DNA of 64,000 nucleotides, from positions 1,054,001 through 1,118,000 of the forward strand of contig NZ_CP029487.1 in assembly GCF_002441855.2 (NCBI RefSeq), read 5' to 3'. Position numbers and translations under genes: made by a program. How positions within the stretch are numbered: the first letter of the stretch is position 1; each line of letters begins with the position of its first letter. The notes under the pieces are model-generated. The model was not told the origin of the DNA. It saw only the letters and a list, made by a program, of their open reading frames with translations, and did not search any database. This document shows positions 23,707-32,255 of the stretch, in pieces. Source of the stretch: Eubacterium maltosivorans (lineage in GTDB: Bacteria; Bacillota; Clostridia; Eubacteriales; Eubacteriaceae).

Positions 23707-25047
23707 CTATTTCTTTTCTTTCTGTTTTAATGCTGTTATCTGACGTTTTGCCACACGAATCGATGAAACCAGCGTCCGCTTGGCAGGACAGATAAATGAG
23801 CAGCTGCCGCATTCGATGCAGTCGAGAGCATGGTATTCCTCGCACTTTTCCCAGCGTTCCTTTTCTGAGTAGGCGGCCAGGTAAAGAGGCTGCAAATGAA
23901 TCGGGCATGCCTCCGCGCATTTTCCACAGCGGATACAGTTAGAAGGCTCGGGGATATAGGCCGCGCCCTTTGTCAGGCACAGGATTCCTGATGTTCCCTT
24001 CATTATTGGGACATCGGTACTGAACAGGGTTACTCCCATCATCGGGCCACCGGAGATAACCTTGTATGGTTTCTTTGCAAATCCGCCGCACTGGTCAATA
24101 ACCTCCTGATATGGCACGCCCACCTTAACCTCCATTGTCCTTGCATTTTTTACTGCGTTGCCTGTACAGGTCAGCAGCCGTTTATGCAGAGGTAAACCGG
24201 TTTCAAACGTGATGGCAATCTGACAGGCTGTGCCTACATTCATCACCACGACCCCTGCGTCGGCCGGCAGGCCGCCGGATGGCACCTCGCGGTCAGTAAC
24301 CGCCTTAATCAGCTGTTTTTCTGCTCCCTGCGGATACTTTGTTTCTAAAACCACTACCTCGATATTATCCTTCTCAGTGATGGCCTTTCTAAGTTTTTCA
24401 ATGGCGTTTGGCTTATTGCTCTCCACGCCAATATAGCCCTTGTCGACCCCGACTGCCCGCATGGCGATTCTCAGCCCCTGGACAATACGCTTCGGCCGGG
24501 CCAGCATCAGATGATGGTCAGCAGTCAGGTAAGGTTCACATTCCGCGCCGTTTAAAATCACGCTGTCCACCTTTTTATCCGGTGGAATGCTCAGCTTAAC
24601 ATGCGTTGGAAAGGTAGCGCCCCCCATACCGACAATTCCGGCTTCGCGGATAATGTCAATAATCTGCTTAGGCTCATACTTTCTGAAATTGCCGTAGGGC
24701 TTGATCGAAGGGTCAACCGTGTTTTTACCGTCAGATTCAATGACCACAGACATGATCATCTCCCCGTTGGGATGCGCCCGCTCCTCAACCGCGATAACCG
24801 TACCGGATACGCTTGAGTGCACAGGGGCTGAAACAAAACCGTTTGCTTCTCCAACTTTCTGGCCGAGGTAAACCATATCTCCCTTTTTCACTACCGGTGT
24901 ACAGGGCGCACCGATATGAAGGGACATTGGAATCGTTACAACCTTAGGTTCGGCTGCAACTTTAACCGAGACGGATGCCGTTCTCTTTTTCCTGTAAGGT
25001 GGATGGATTCCACCCCGGAACGTTTTTTGTTTTTCCTTTAATTCCAA
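23707..25047 (-). CDS. rnfC: Rnf complex subunit C (NADH:ferredoxin side)
   Basis: 446 residues if TTG 25047 is used. It lies six bases after AAGAGGTG and gives MELKEKQKTFRGGIHPP, matching family N-termini; GTG 25056 sits against the ribosome site and is less likely. The protein has the NADH/FMN-binding core (GGATFPTHVK, NGAECEPYLTADH) and two [4Fe-4S] clusters, CIRCGKCAEACP and CIECGSCSFICP, near the C-terminus. RnfC reduces NAD+ at the cytoplasmic face with electrons that come through the complex from ferredoxin. It is the first gene of the operon. Confidence 0.94.
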   Translation of the reverse strand: MELKEKQKTFRGGIHPPYRKKRTASVSVKVAAEPKVVTIPMSLHIGAPCTPVVKKGDMVYLGQKVGEANGFVSAPVHSSVSGTVIAVEERAHPNGEMIMSVVIESDGKNTVDPSIKPYGNFRKYEPKQIIDIIREAGIVGMGGATFPTHVKLSIPPDKKVDSVILNGAECEPYLTADHHLMLARPKRIVQGLRIAMRAVGVDKGYIGVESNKPNAIEKLRKAITEKDNIEVVVLETKYPQGAEKQLIKAVTDREVPSGGLPADAGVVVMNVGTACQIAITFETGLPLHKRLLTCTGNAVKNARTMEVKVGVPYQEVIDQCGGFAKKPYKVISGGPMMGVTLFSTDVPIMKGTSGILCLTKGAAYIPEPSNCIRCGKCAEACPIHLQPLYLAAYSEKERWEKCEEYHALDCIECGSCSFICPAKRTLVSSIRVAKRQITALKQKEKK

Positions 25048-25095
25048 TTCACACACCTCTTGCTTCTTTTTTTAACTTTATGTTACATGTAATCT

Positions 25096-25125
25096 ATTTT
25101 AACACCTTTACCATACTAAAGACAA
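25096..25125 (-). promoter_or_regulatory. putative promoter of the rnf operon
   Basis: TTGTCT (25120-25125), an 18-bp spacer and TAAAAT (25096-25101), about 45 bp before the rnfC start. It is a moderate match. Confidence 0.45.
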
Positions 25126-25171
25126 GAAGAAATTTTATCAGTAGTCTAATAAAGATTTCTTGCTTTAAGGT

Positions 25172-25215
25172 AATAATAAAAGCCAAAATTTCCACTTACC
25201 AGCGGAAACTTTGAC
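25172..25215 (-). terminator. terminator after M18 aminopeptidase
   Basis: Twelve-base stem with two G-T pairs (25182-25193 with 25204-25215), followed by TTTTATTATT on the minus strand. Confidence 0.65.
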
Positions 25216-25233
25216 TTCCAAGATTTACGCGTC

Positions 25234-26676
25234 TCAGCAATGGTCGAAGAATGCTTTATAACCTTTATAGGTCATATAAACATCCGCTTTTGAACAAAGC
25301 TCAAAGGGAGAGTGCATACTCAGCAATGCCGGACCGCAGTCCACCACATCCATGCCATATTCTGCCAGCATATAAGCGATGGTGCCGCCGCCGCCAAGAT
25401 CCACACGGCCAAGCTCGCCCATTTGCCAGGTGACATCTGCTGCGTTAAAACACTCGCGCAGTTTTCCTAAAAACTCAGCGTGCGCGTCATTAGAGCCGGA
25501 CTTCCCTCTGGAGCCGCCATATTTTGAAATGACCAGTCCTTTGCCCGCAAAAGGCGCGTTGTACAGATCATGTGTTCCTGAAAAATTCGGATCATAGGCT
25601 GCCGTAACATCTGCGGATAAAAACTCCGAATTTTTAAGACAGCGCCTTAAGGTCAGCTCAGGCTTATGATCCTCTGTCAGATCGATAAGCTCTGCCATTT
25701 CATTTTCAAAGAAATTCGACTGCATGCCCGTACTGCCATAGCTGCCGATTTCTTCCTTGTCGGCCAGAATCGTGCACAATGTGCGTTTAGGCGGTTTCTC
25801 ATCATCCTGGTTTAAGATTGCCATTGTCGCTGTAAAGGCGCATACACGATCGTCCTGTCCATAGCTTCCCACAAAGCTGCGGTCAAAGCCCACATCTCTG
25901 GCAGCGCCGGCAGGTACAACCTCCAGTTCTGCGCTGGCAAAGTCCTCTTCGATAATGCCATAGGTGTCATTGAGCTGCTTGAGGATATTCAGTTTTACGG
26001 CATCGCCTATATCCTTATCCGAATATGGAATGCTGCCGATAATAAGATTCAGGCCCTCGCCCTTGATCCCTTCTGCCATTTTTTTCTGATTCTGTTCCTG
26101 TGAGAGGTGAGGCAGCAAATCGGTAATACAGAAAACAGGCTCTTCATCCTTTTCCCCCAATGAAATATTAATAACTTCACCATCTTTTTTGACAACTGTG
26201 CCATGAAGGGCCAACGGCATAGTCACCCACTGATACTTTTTAATTCCGCCATAGTAGTGAGTTTTAAAATAAGCCATATCGGATTCTTCATACAGAGGAG
26301 CCGGCTTTAAATCGAGTCTTGGCGCATCAATGTGGGCGCCAATAATCGACATGCCGTTTTCCAGGGCCTCCTCGCCCACAACAAACAACAGAACGGTTTT
26401 CTTTCTGAAAACAACATAAATTTTGTCTCCAGCTACGACCTTACCCTTAGCCTGGTAGTATTCCAGAGGTTTAAAACCTTTTTCTTCTGCCAGAAGAACG
26501 GTATAAGCCGCGCACAAACGCTCGGTTTTTGAAACGGTCAGATACTCTTTATAGCTTTCACAAAAATCATCGACCATTGTCTTTTCATCGTTTTCCAGCG
26601 CGTGCCACGCCAGTTCAAACTTTTTAGTCAGGGATTTCTGGAGTTCTTTTGCTTTACTTTCTTTATCTTTGCTCAT
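25234..26676 (-). CDS. M18 family aminopeptidase
   Basis: 480 residues, ATG after AAAAGGAGG. A dinuclear-zinc metallopeptidase of the M18 family, removing acidic or neutral N-terminal residues in the cytoplasm. Metal ligands are visible in order: His in IGAHIDAPRLDLKP, Asp in GQDDRVCAF, the Glu pair in ADKEEIGSYGSTG, Asp in FLSADVTAAYDP, and His in LSMHSPFE. There is no signal peptide. It is preceded divergently by an MBL-fold gene and followed by its own terminator. Confidence 0.92.
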   Translation of the reverse strand: MSKDKESKAKELQKSLTKKFELAWHALENDEKTMVDDFCESYKEYLTVSKTERLCAAYTVLLAEEKGFKPLEYYQAKGKVVAGDKIYVVFRKKTVLLFVVGEEALENGMSIIGAHIDAPRLDLKPAPLYEESDMAYFKTHYYGGIKKYQWVTMPLALHGTVVKKDGEVINISLGEKDEEPVFCITDLLPHLSQEQNQKKMAEGIKGEGLNLIIGSIPYSDKDIGDAVKLNILKQLNDTYGIIEEDFASAELEVVPAGAARDVGFDRSFVGSYGQDDRVCAFTATMAILNQDDEKPPKRTLCTILADKEEIGSYGSTGMQSNFFENEMAELIDLTEDHKPELTLRRCLKNSEFLSADVTAAYDPNFSGTHDLYNAPFAGKGLVISKYGGSRGKSGSNDAHAEFLGKLRECFNAADVTWQMGELGRVDLGGGGTIAYMLAEYGMDVVDCGPALLSMHSPFELCSKADVYMTYKGYKAFFDHC

Positions 26677-26807
26677 AAATGAACCTCCTTTTATAAGTTT
26701 TGTCTAACCCTATTTTACCTTTTGTTACGAGCAAGGTAAAGTCCCAATTGATGAAAAAAAACTTCTATGATAAACTGGTTAAGGAAAATTCAAAAGGAAG
26801 TGACGAC

Positions 26808-27620
26808 ATGAAAACAGAAAAACTGATTGTCCTCGGCACTGGAAACGCCATGGTGACCGAATGTTATAATACCTGCTTTGCGATTAAAAGTGGAAAAGAA
26901 TATTTTATGGTAGACGCAGGAGGTGGAAATGGCATCCTCAGGCAGTTGAAAAAAGCATCAATCAACCCCGCGCATATTCATCATCTTTTCATCACGCACG
27001 GCCATACCGACCATGTGCTTGGCGTGGTCTGGCTCATACGGCAGATCGCCTCGATGATGCTGGATCAAAAATACAAGGGCACCCTCAAAATTTACTGCCA
27101 TGACGAGCTCATTAAAACTGTGGTGACCATCTGTGATCTGACTCTGCAGAAAAAGCTCACAGCCCTCTTTGGCAGCCGTATCCTTCTGATCCCTGTTCAG
27201 GACGGGCAGACCGAAAAAATCCTTGATTATTATATCACCTTTTTTGATATTCACTCCACCAAGCTTAAACAGTTCGGTTTTACCACCATGCTGAAAAACA
27301 CAAAAAAGCTGACCTGTCTTGGCGATGAGCCCTTTAATCCTATCTGTAAAAGATATGTTCTGGATACAGACTGGCTGCTCAGTGAGGCTTTCTGCCTTTA
27401 CAGTGAACGGGATATTTTTGACCCATATAAAAAACACCACAGTACGGTCCGGGAGGCCTGTGAGCTGGCCGAGGAGATGAAAATTGCCAATCTGGTTCTC
27501 TGGCATACCGAGGAAAAAAACTTGCAAAACCGAAAGAAACGGTATAAGGCCGAGGGAAAGAAATATTTTAAGGGCAAAATCTACGTTCCGGACGATCTGG
27601 ACATTATTAAATTAAAATAA
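26808..27620 (+). CDS. MBL-fold hydrolase (RNase Z-like)
   Basis: 270 residues. ATG 26808 follows AAGGAAG. The frame is open from 26700, but that part overlaps a TATGAT promoter box and has no site. The metal motif HGHTDH is at 64-69, followed by later His/Asp ligands (CLGDEPF, LSEAF, LWHTEE). It resembles RNase Z/ElaC-like and related short MBL proteins, but lacks a clear RNase Z exosite, so tRNA 3' processing is not certain. Residues 240-270 are Lys-rich, which could bind nucleic acid. Confidence 0.8.
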   Translation: MKTEKLIVLGTGNAMVTECYNTCFAIKSGKEYFMVDAGGGNGILRQLKKASINPAHIHHLFITHGHTDHVLGVVWLIRQIASMMLDQKYKGTLKIYCHDELIKTVVTICDLTLQKKLTALFGSRILLIPVQDGQTEKILDYYITFFDIHSTKLKQFGFTTMLKNTKKLTCLGDEPFNPICKRYVLDTDWLLSEAFCLYSERDIFDPYKKHHSTVREACELAEEMKIANLVLWHTEEKNLQNRKKRYKAEGKKYFKGKIYVPDDLDIIKLK

Positions 27621-27648
27621 GAAAAGCGGCGAGGCCGCTTTTCTTATT
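27616..27648. terminator. bidirectional terminator
   Basis: Perfect 15-base stem AATAAGAAAAGCGGC with a GAG loop, between convergent genes. Confidence 0.88.
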
Positions 27649-28537
27649 TTTTGCCTTCTACGCAAATCCAGTATTTTCCATCCTTTAAATGGATCTTTGT
27701 TTCTTTATAACCGACCTTCTCAAAGAGTGCCTTAAACTCGTCGACGCTCAGGTTGCGCAGTTCAAATTTCTTGGCCATTTCGATGTGGTGCTCATCCAGA
27801 TCGTCATTTAAATACATTTCCGCAATGAGCATAAAGGTACCGCCCTCTTTTAGGACACGGAACACCTCACGCATATCTTCCTCAAGATCTGGCCAGAAAT
27901 AGTAGCTTTCTACTGTAATGATGGCGTCAAATAGATTGTCCACAAAGGGCATTTTAGACACAGAGCCCTGATGAATTTCCATTTTTCCGCTTTCAATATC
28001 CGCCTTGTTCAGTTCCTTCGAGGCCTCAACGGATACTTCGGAATAGTCGATACCGTAAAGCTTTCCGCCGTCAATACGGCCAGAGAGGCGTTTCAGAGCA
28101 GCTCCGCCGCCGCAGCCAACGTCCAGCACTTTATCTTCTGGTTTTAAATCCAGTTTATCGAGCGCCCAGGCCGTCATCTCTGCATGGCTTTCATTCATGC
28201 GCTCAATCATCATTTTGCCCGCTTCACCCTGGGGCTTTCTTGGGTTGCCCGCTTCAGTAACAGACATTCTTTCCTTGCGCTGAGCGTCCTCATATTCGAC
28301 CGCCAGTTTTTCATTCATTTCTGCAATATGTGTCTTATCTTCCTCCGTATAGCTTTCTTCATAATCCGGGCTCATGATTTCAATGCTGTCCAGCTGGCTT
28401 TTCAAATTTGCCCGAACCGCTTCCAGATATTCAGCGCGCAGACTCTGCTGTTCTTCCAGCTCCTCTGTGGTCAGGCCTTCGGCCTTTTTCTTTCTTGCCA
28501 AAAAATTAATGCGTTCTATTTTATCTTTATTGATCAT
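27644..28537 (-). CDS. fusion of DUF896 (YnzC/UPF0291) and class I methyltransferase
   Basis: 297 residues from ATG 28537, six bases after AGGAGG. Residues 1-55 (INKDKIERINFLARKKKAEG, then TTEELEEQQSLRAEYLEAVR) match the small helical-hairpin protein YnzC/UPF0291, normally a free-standing protein of about 75 residues. Residues about 105-297 are a SAM-dependent methyltransferase with motif I VLDVGCGGG (137-145), the YGIDYS acidic end of strand 2 and the FDAIITVESYYFWPDLEE motif. The 60-100 linker is charged and helical. It starts one base after the stop of the YnbB-type gene, so the two are coupled. Substrate unknown. Confidence 0.85.
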   Translation of the reverse strand: MINKDKIERINFLARKKKAEGLTTEELEEQQSLRAEYLEAVRANLKSQLDSIEIMSPDYEESYTEEDKTHIAEMNEKLAVEYEDAQRKERMSVTEAGNPRKPQGEAGKMMIERMNESHAEMTAWALDKLDLKPEDKVLDVGCGGGAALKRLSGRIDGGKLYGIDYSEVSVEASKELNKADIESGKMEIHQGSVSKMPFVDNLFDAIITVESYYFWPDLEEDMREVFRVLKEGGTFMLIAEMYLNDDLDEHHIEMAKKFELRNLSVDEFKALFEKVGYKETKIHLKDGKYWICVEGKK

Positions 28538-28538
28538 C

Positions 28539-29849
28539 TTAGTCCTCCTGTAATTTTTCAATAATCCCCGCTTCCTTTAAGCGCTGCAGGGTAAGCAGCA
28601 GACCGAGCTTTCCATGATAATGGGTAAGCCCGCCCTGAAAATAAGCGATGTATGGTTCACGCATGGGTGCGTCAGCGCTGAGCTCAATGGACGATCCCTG
28701 AATAAAAGCGCCTGCGGCCATGATAATCGGACAGTTATAGCCCGGCATATCCCAGGGCTCCGGTGTCACAAAGGAGTCCACCGGCGCTGCCTCCTGGACC
28801 GCGCGGCAAAATACCTTAACCGCCTCGGGGGTACAGAGCTTAATACTCTGTATAATATCGCTGCGGTAATCCTCCACACCAGGGCAGACCCCAAAACCAA
28901 GCTTATCATAGACCGCTGCCATAAGTACAGCGGTTTTTATGGCCTGCGCGACCACTGTCGGAGCCTGAAACAGGCCCTGGAGTAGTGTACGGTTAATATC
29001 CAGCGTGGCGCCGGTTTCCTTGGCAACACCCGGCGCTGCCAGACGGCAGGCTGCCATATAGACATATTTTTCTTTTCCCGCAACGTAACCGCCAGTTGGA
29101 GCCAGGCCGCCGCCTGGATTTTTGATAAGCGATCCGGCCATAAGATCTGCGCCCACTGCCACCGGCTCTTTATAATCGAGGAATTCACCGTAACAGTTAT
29201 CCACAAATACCACCACATCAGGCTTGGCTGCCTTTACTTTCGTGATGATTTCCGCCATATCTGAAATTTTAAGCGCCTTACGCCAGCTGTATCCGGTAGA
29301 GCGCTGCATATAGATCATTTTTGTATTCTCATGGATGCTGGACAGAACCTTTTCCTCGTCAATTTTTCCATCCTCTGTCAGCTCAATCTGATTGTAATTT
29401 ACCCCAAAATCCTTAAGGGTACCATTACCAACGTCCGCATCCTCAATGCCAATAACGGTCCGCAGGGTATCATAGGGGCTGCCCGTAATGGATAAAAGCT
29501 CGTCACCGGGTCTCAGAACCCCATAAAGGCAGAGCGAAATGGCGTGGGTCCCCGATGAAATATGAGGCCTTACCAGAGCATCCTCTGCACCAAAGATATC
29601 GGCATAAATGGTTTCCACTACTTCACGGCCTACATCGTCATAGCCATAGCCCGTAGCGGGATGGAAATGACGGTCGCTTAGGTTTGCGCGCTGCATAGCC
29701 TTGATGACCTTATACTGATGATACTCTGCCTTTTCGTCCAGCTCTGCCAGGCGAGTCTTTATTGCAGCCTCCACTGCATCGACAAAACAGATAACATCCT
29801 CTGAAATATTAAATTCTTCTTTTAAATAAGCGTTTTTAATGTTTTCCAT
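28539..29849 (-). CDS. YnbB/methionine-gamma-lyase-like PLP enzyme (aluminium resistance family)
   Basis: 436 residues. ATG 29849 is chosen, with AAGGA four bases upstream; ATG 29861 and a GTG further up are alternatives. It is a fold-type I PLP enzyme: SSGTHA near residue 98 binds phosphate, Asp217 in VDNCYGEF contacts the pyridine nitrogen, and Lys243 in GSLIKNPGGG forms the Schiff base. Firmicutes YnbB proteins are annotated as aluminium resistance or methionine gamma-lyase proteins, with poorly known substrates. The gene lies between an ABC exporter and the fused methyltransferase, so a shared detoxification or modification pathway is possible. Confidence 0.88.
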   Translation of the reverse strand: MENIKNAYLKEEFNISEDVICFVDAVEAAIKTRLAELDEKAEYHQYKVIKAMQRANLSDRHFHPATGYGYDDVGREVVETIYADIFGAEDALVRPHISSGTHAISLCLYGVLRPGDELLSITGSPYDTLRTVIGIEDADVGNGTLKDFGVNYNQIELTEDGKIDEEKVLSSIHENTKMIYMQRSTGYSWRKALKISDMAEIITKVKAAKPDVVVFVDNCYGEFLDYKEPVAVGADLMAGSLIKNPGGGLAPTGGYVAGKEKYVYMAACRLAAPGVAKETGATLDINRTLLQGLFQAPTVVAQAIKTAVLMAAVYDKLGFGVCPGVEDYRSDIIQSIKLCTPEAVKVFCRAVQEAAPVDSFVTPEPWDMPGYNCPIIMAAGAFIQGSSIELSADAPMREPYIAYFQGGLTHYHGKLGLLLTLQRLKEAGIIEKLQED

Positions 29850-29926
29850 ACTTTCCTTCATTCTTGTACTCTGAACCAAATTCTCAGTTCAGTCTAACAT
29901 ATTTTCAGTTTTTTGTGTAGTCCCTT

Positions 29927-31708
29927 TTAAAATTCTTCGTTGAGATCGCGGTCTTCCGTATAAAGCTGATAAAGGTCGTGATAAATGCCGCCCTTTGCCA
30001 TCAGCTCCCTGTGGGTTCCCTGCTCCACAATGCCGTCTTCAGTGAGCACCAATATAATATCCGCATTACGGATGGTGGTCAGGCGGTGGGCTATGGTAAA
30101 GGTTGTCCGGCCCACCGTCAGTTTCTCGAGGGATTGCTGAACAATCCGCTCGCTTTCATTGTCCAGCGCTGAGGTGGCCTCATCAAGAATCAGAACTGGC
30201 GGATTTTTCAAAAATACCCGCGCGATACTGATGCGCTGCTTCTGACCGCCGGAAAGCTTAACGCCGCGCTCGCCAACGTAGGTATCATAGCCCTCAGGCA
30301 GGCCCATGATAAAATCGTGGGCACCCGCCTGTCTCGCTGCGGTCTCAACCGCTTCTCTGTCGGCCCCGGGCAGTCCGTAGGCAATATTCTCAAATACCGA
30401 TCCCGCAAAAAGATAAACCTCCTGCTGCACCATGCCGATTTCAGAGCGAAGTGAATGCAGGGTTAAATCTTTAATATCCTGCCCGTCAATGAGAATCCGG
30501 CCAGAGGTCACATCATAAAAACGTGGAATCAAGTTGCAAAGCGTGCTTTTGCCGCTTCCAGAGGGTCCGATCAGAGCAATGTTCTTTCCGGGCTCCACAT
30601 GCAGGTCAATGTTTGACAGCACCTCGGTATGATCATCGGAATACATAAAGCCCACATGATCAAACCGGATATCGCCTTTAACATTTTTCAGTTTTTTGGC
30701 GCCCGGCGTATCCACAATTTCCAAGGGCTCGTCCATAATCTCGATAAAGCGCTCGATTCCCGTCATACCCCGCTGGAACTGCTCGGTAAACTCAACGACC
30801 CGGCGGATCGAGGTGAGCAGCGTTGTGACGTAGAGCAGATAAGCCATCAGGTCCCCTGGCGTGATCTTTCCGCCGATCATAAACAACGAGCCGGCCACTA
30901 CCACCACGATATACATGATCCCGTCAAACAGACGGGTCATGGTCTGGAAGCCCGCCATATAGCGGTACATCATCTTTTTAATATTCAGAAATCCCGCGTT
31001 GCCTTCGTTAAACTTTTCCTCTTCAATGGCTTCATTGGCAAAGGATTTAACGACCCGCACCCCCAGCAGACTGTCCTCTACCTGCGCGTTGATATCCCCG
31101 GTCACCACACGGCCCATTTTAAAAGCCCGGCGCATCCGCTTGTTAAACCAGATGGAACACAACAGCATAATGGGGATTACCGCAAAGATAATCAGGGTCA
31201 GTGTCACGTTCACATTGGCTAAAATGATGAAAGACACAGTAATTTTGAGGGCGGCGATAAAAAATTCTTCGGGACAGTGGTGGGCAAACTCTGTTACGTC
31301 AAATAAATCGCTGGTAATCCTGGCCATAATCTGGCCTACTTTTGTATTGCTGTAATAGGAAAAGGAAAGCTTCTGAAGATGCTCAAACAAATCCCGCCGC
31401 ATGTCTGTCTCGATCTTCGCGCCCATCACATGTCCAATATTTGCCATAAAATAGTTGGCAGCCGCGTCGATCAGCCTCAAAATCAGATAAAAAAGCCCCA
31501 CATAAAGAATAAGCTTTACGGACAGGCTGGCCATATCGTTCATACCCTTGTCTGTAATAAAGCGCACGATCAATGGCAGTACCAGCTCACAGATCGTCGT
31601 CAGCGCTGCGCAGAAAAGATCCAGCACCAGCACGAAGCGGTACTTCTTAAAATAGGGTGCAAACCTTTTGATCAGGTAACCAGTGCTTACTTGTCTTGTC
31701 TCTTCCAT
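29927..31708 (-). CDS. ABC exporter with fused membrane and ATPase domains
   Basis: 593 residues from ATG 31708, after GGAGGGAG. The N-terminal six-helix type IV membrane domain covers about 1-310, and the C-terminal ATPase has Walker A GPSGSGKST, signature LSGGQKQR, Walker B LILDEATSALD and the H-loop IAHRL. A homodimeric half-transporter of the MsbA/LmrA/BmrA type, exporting lipids, peptides or drugs. It is followed by the YnbB-type gene 77 bp later. Its leader has a terminator-like hairpin, so expression may be controlled by attenuation. Confidence 0.9.
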   Translation of the reverse strand: MEETRQVSTGYLIKRFAPYFKKYRFVLVLDLFCAALTTICELVLPLIVRFITDKGMNDMASLSVKLILYVGLFYLILRLIDAAANYFMANIGHVMGAKIETDMRRDLFEHLQKLSFSYYSNTKVGQIMARITSDLFDVTEFAHHCPEEFFIAALKITVSFIILANVNVTLTLIIFAVIPIMLLCSIWFNKRMRRAFKMGRVVTGDINAQVEDSLLGVRVVKSFANEAIEEEKFNEGNAGFLNIKKMMYRYMAGFQTMTRLFDGIMYIVVVVAGSLFMIGGKITPGDLMAYLLYVTTLLTSIRRVVEFTEQFQRGMTGIERFIEIMDEPLEIVDTPGAKKLKNVKGDIRFDHVGFMYSDDHTEVLSNIDLHVEPGKNIALIGPSGSGKSTLCNLIPRFYDVTSGRILIDGQDIKDLTLHSLRSEIGMVQQEVYLFAGSVFENIAYGLPGADREAVETAARQAGAHDFIMGLPEGYDTYVGERGVKLSGGQKQRISIARVFLKNPPVLILDEATSALDNESERIVQQSLEKLTVGRTTFTIAHRLTTIRNADIILVLTEDGIVEQGTHRELMAKGGIYHDLYQLYTEDRDLNEEF

Positions 31709-31732
31709 AAATTCTCCCTCCACTCCAGCATT

Positions 31733-31793
31733 AAAAAATTCCAATGGCTTTCGGAGCCGTTGGAATTTTCAAATTAACAACAACCTGATTATA
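31733..31793 (-). promoter_or_regulatory. promoter plus terminator-like hairpin in leader of ABC exporter
   Basis: A minus-strand TATAAT (31788-31793) is followed about 18 bp later by a 15-base stem with one G-T pair (31735-31769, loop near CCGAA) and a T6 run, then the ribosome site. No gene on the minus strand lies upstream, because the next gene is divergent, so the terminator can only act on this leader. An antiterminator partner is not obvious. Confidence 0.55.
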
Positions 31794-31880
31794 ACACAAA
31801 AAACTTTTTTGATAAATGGTTATTCTTAAATAAGAGAGGGTATATATCATTGCAGATAAATTGAAAGGAGTGAACAGATT

Positions 31881-32243
31881 ATGCCAGCATTTGGAGATCC
31901 GTTTGCAGGAAACGTAGAAAGAAAAATGACCAAGAAGGAATTGGCACAGGCCATCCGTCTTGATCTCGCAGGAGAACTGGAAGCCATTTATTTATATGAC
32001 GCTCATGTACAGGCAACTGATAATGTCGTTGCCAAAAAGGTACTGGCCGATATTCGCGATGAAGAAAAAGCCCACATTGGAGAATTAACCACTCTGATGC
32101 GTTACTTAGATCCTGAAGAAGCAAAACTTTTTGAAGATGGTGCAGAAGAAGTACACGAAATGATGGAGGATTTAGGCATCCCAACCGGAAGCAGTGATGC
32201 ACAATCCCCTGAAGGTGCTACCATCGGCAGTCTCATTGAGTAG
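31881..32243 (+). CDS. encapsulated ferritin-like protein (EncFtn)
   Basis: 120 residues, ATG after AAAGGAG. A two-helix ferritin-like protein that oxidises iron only when assembled into an annular decamer. The ferroxidase residues Glu32, Glu62 and His65 fall at exactly the positions described for the Rhodospirillum rubrum EncFtn (LAGELEAIYLY, RDEEKAHIGEL). The last residues GATIGSLIE form the flexible targeting peptide that docks cargo inside the encapsulin shell. It is followed 12 bp later by the shell gene. Iron storage or protection against oxidative iron chemistry is the expected role. Confidence 0.93.
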   Translation: MPAFGDPFAGNVERKMTKKELAQAIRLDLAGELEAIYLYDAHVQATDNVVAKKVLADIRDEEKAHIGELTTLMRYLDPEEAKLFEDGAEEVHEMMEDLGIPTGSSDAQSPEGATIGSLIE

Positions 32244-32255
32244 GAGGCGTTTTAC

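Noticed and set aside
26700-26807. Upstream extension of the MBL-fold protein
   Set aside because: It contains the likely -10 box and has no ribosome site; the family start fits 26808.
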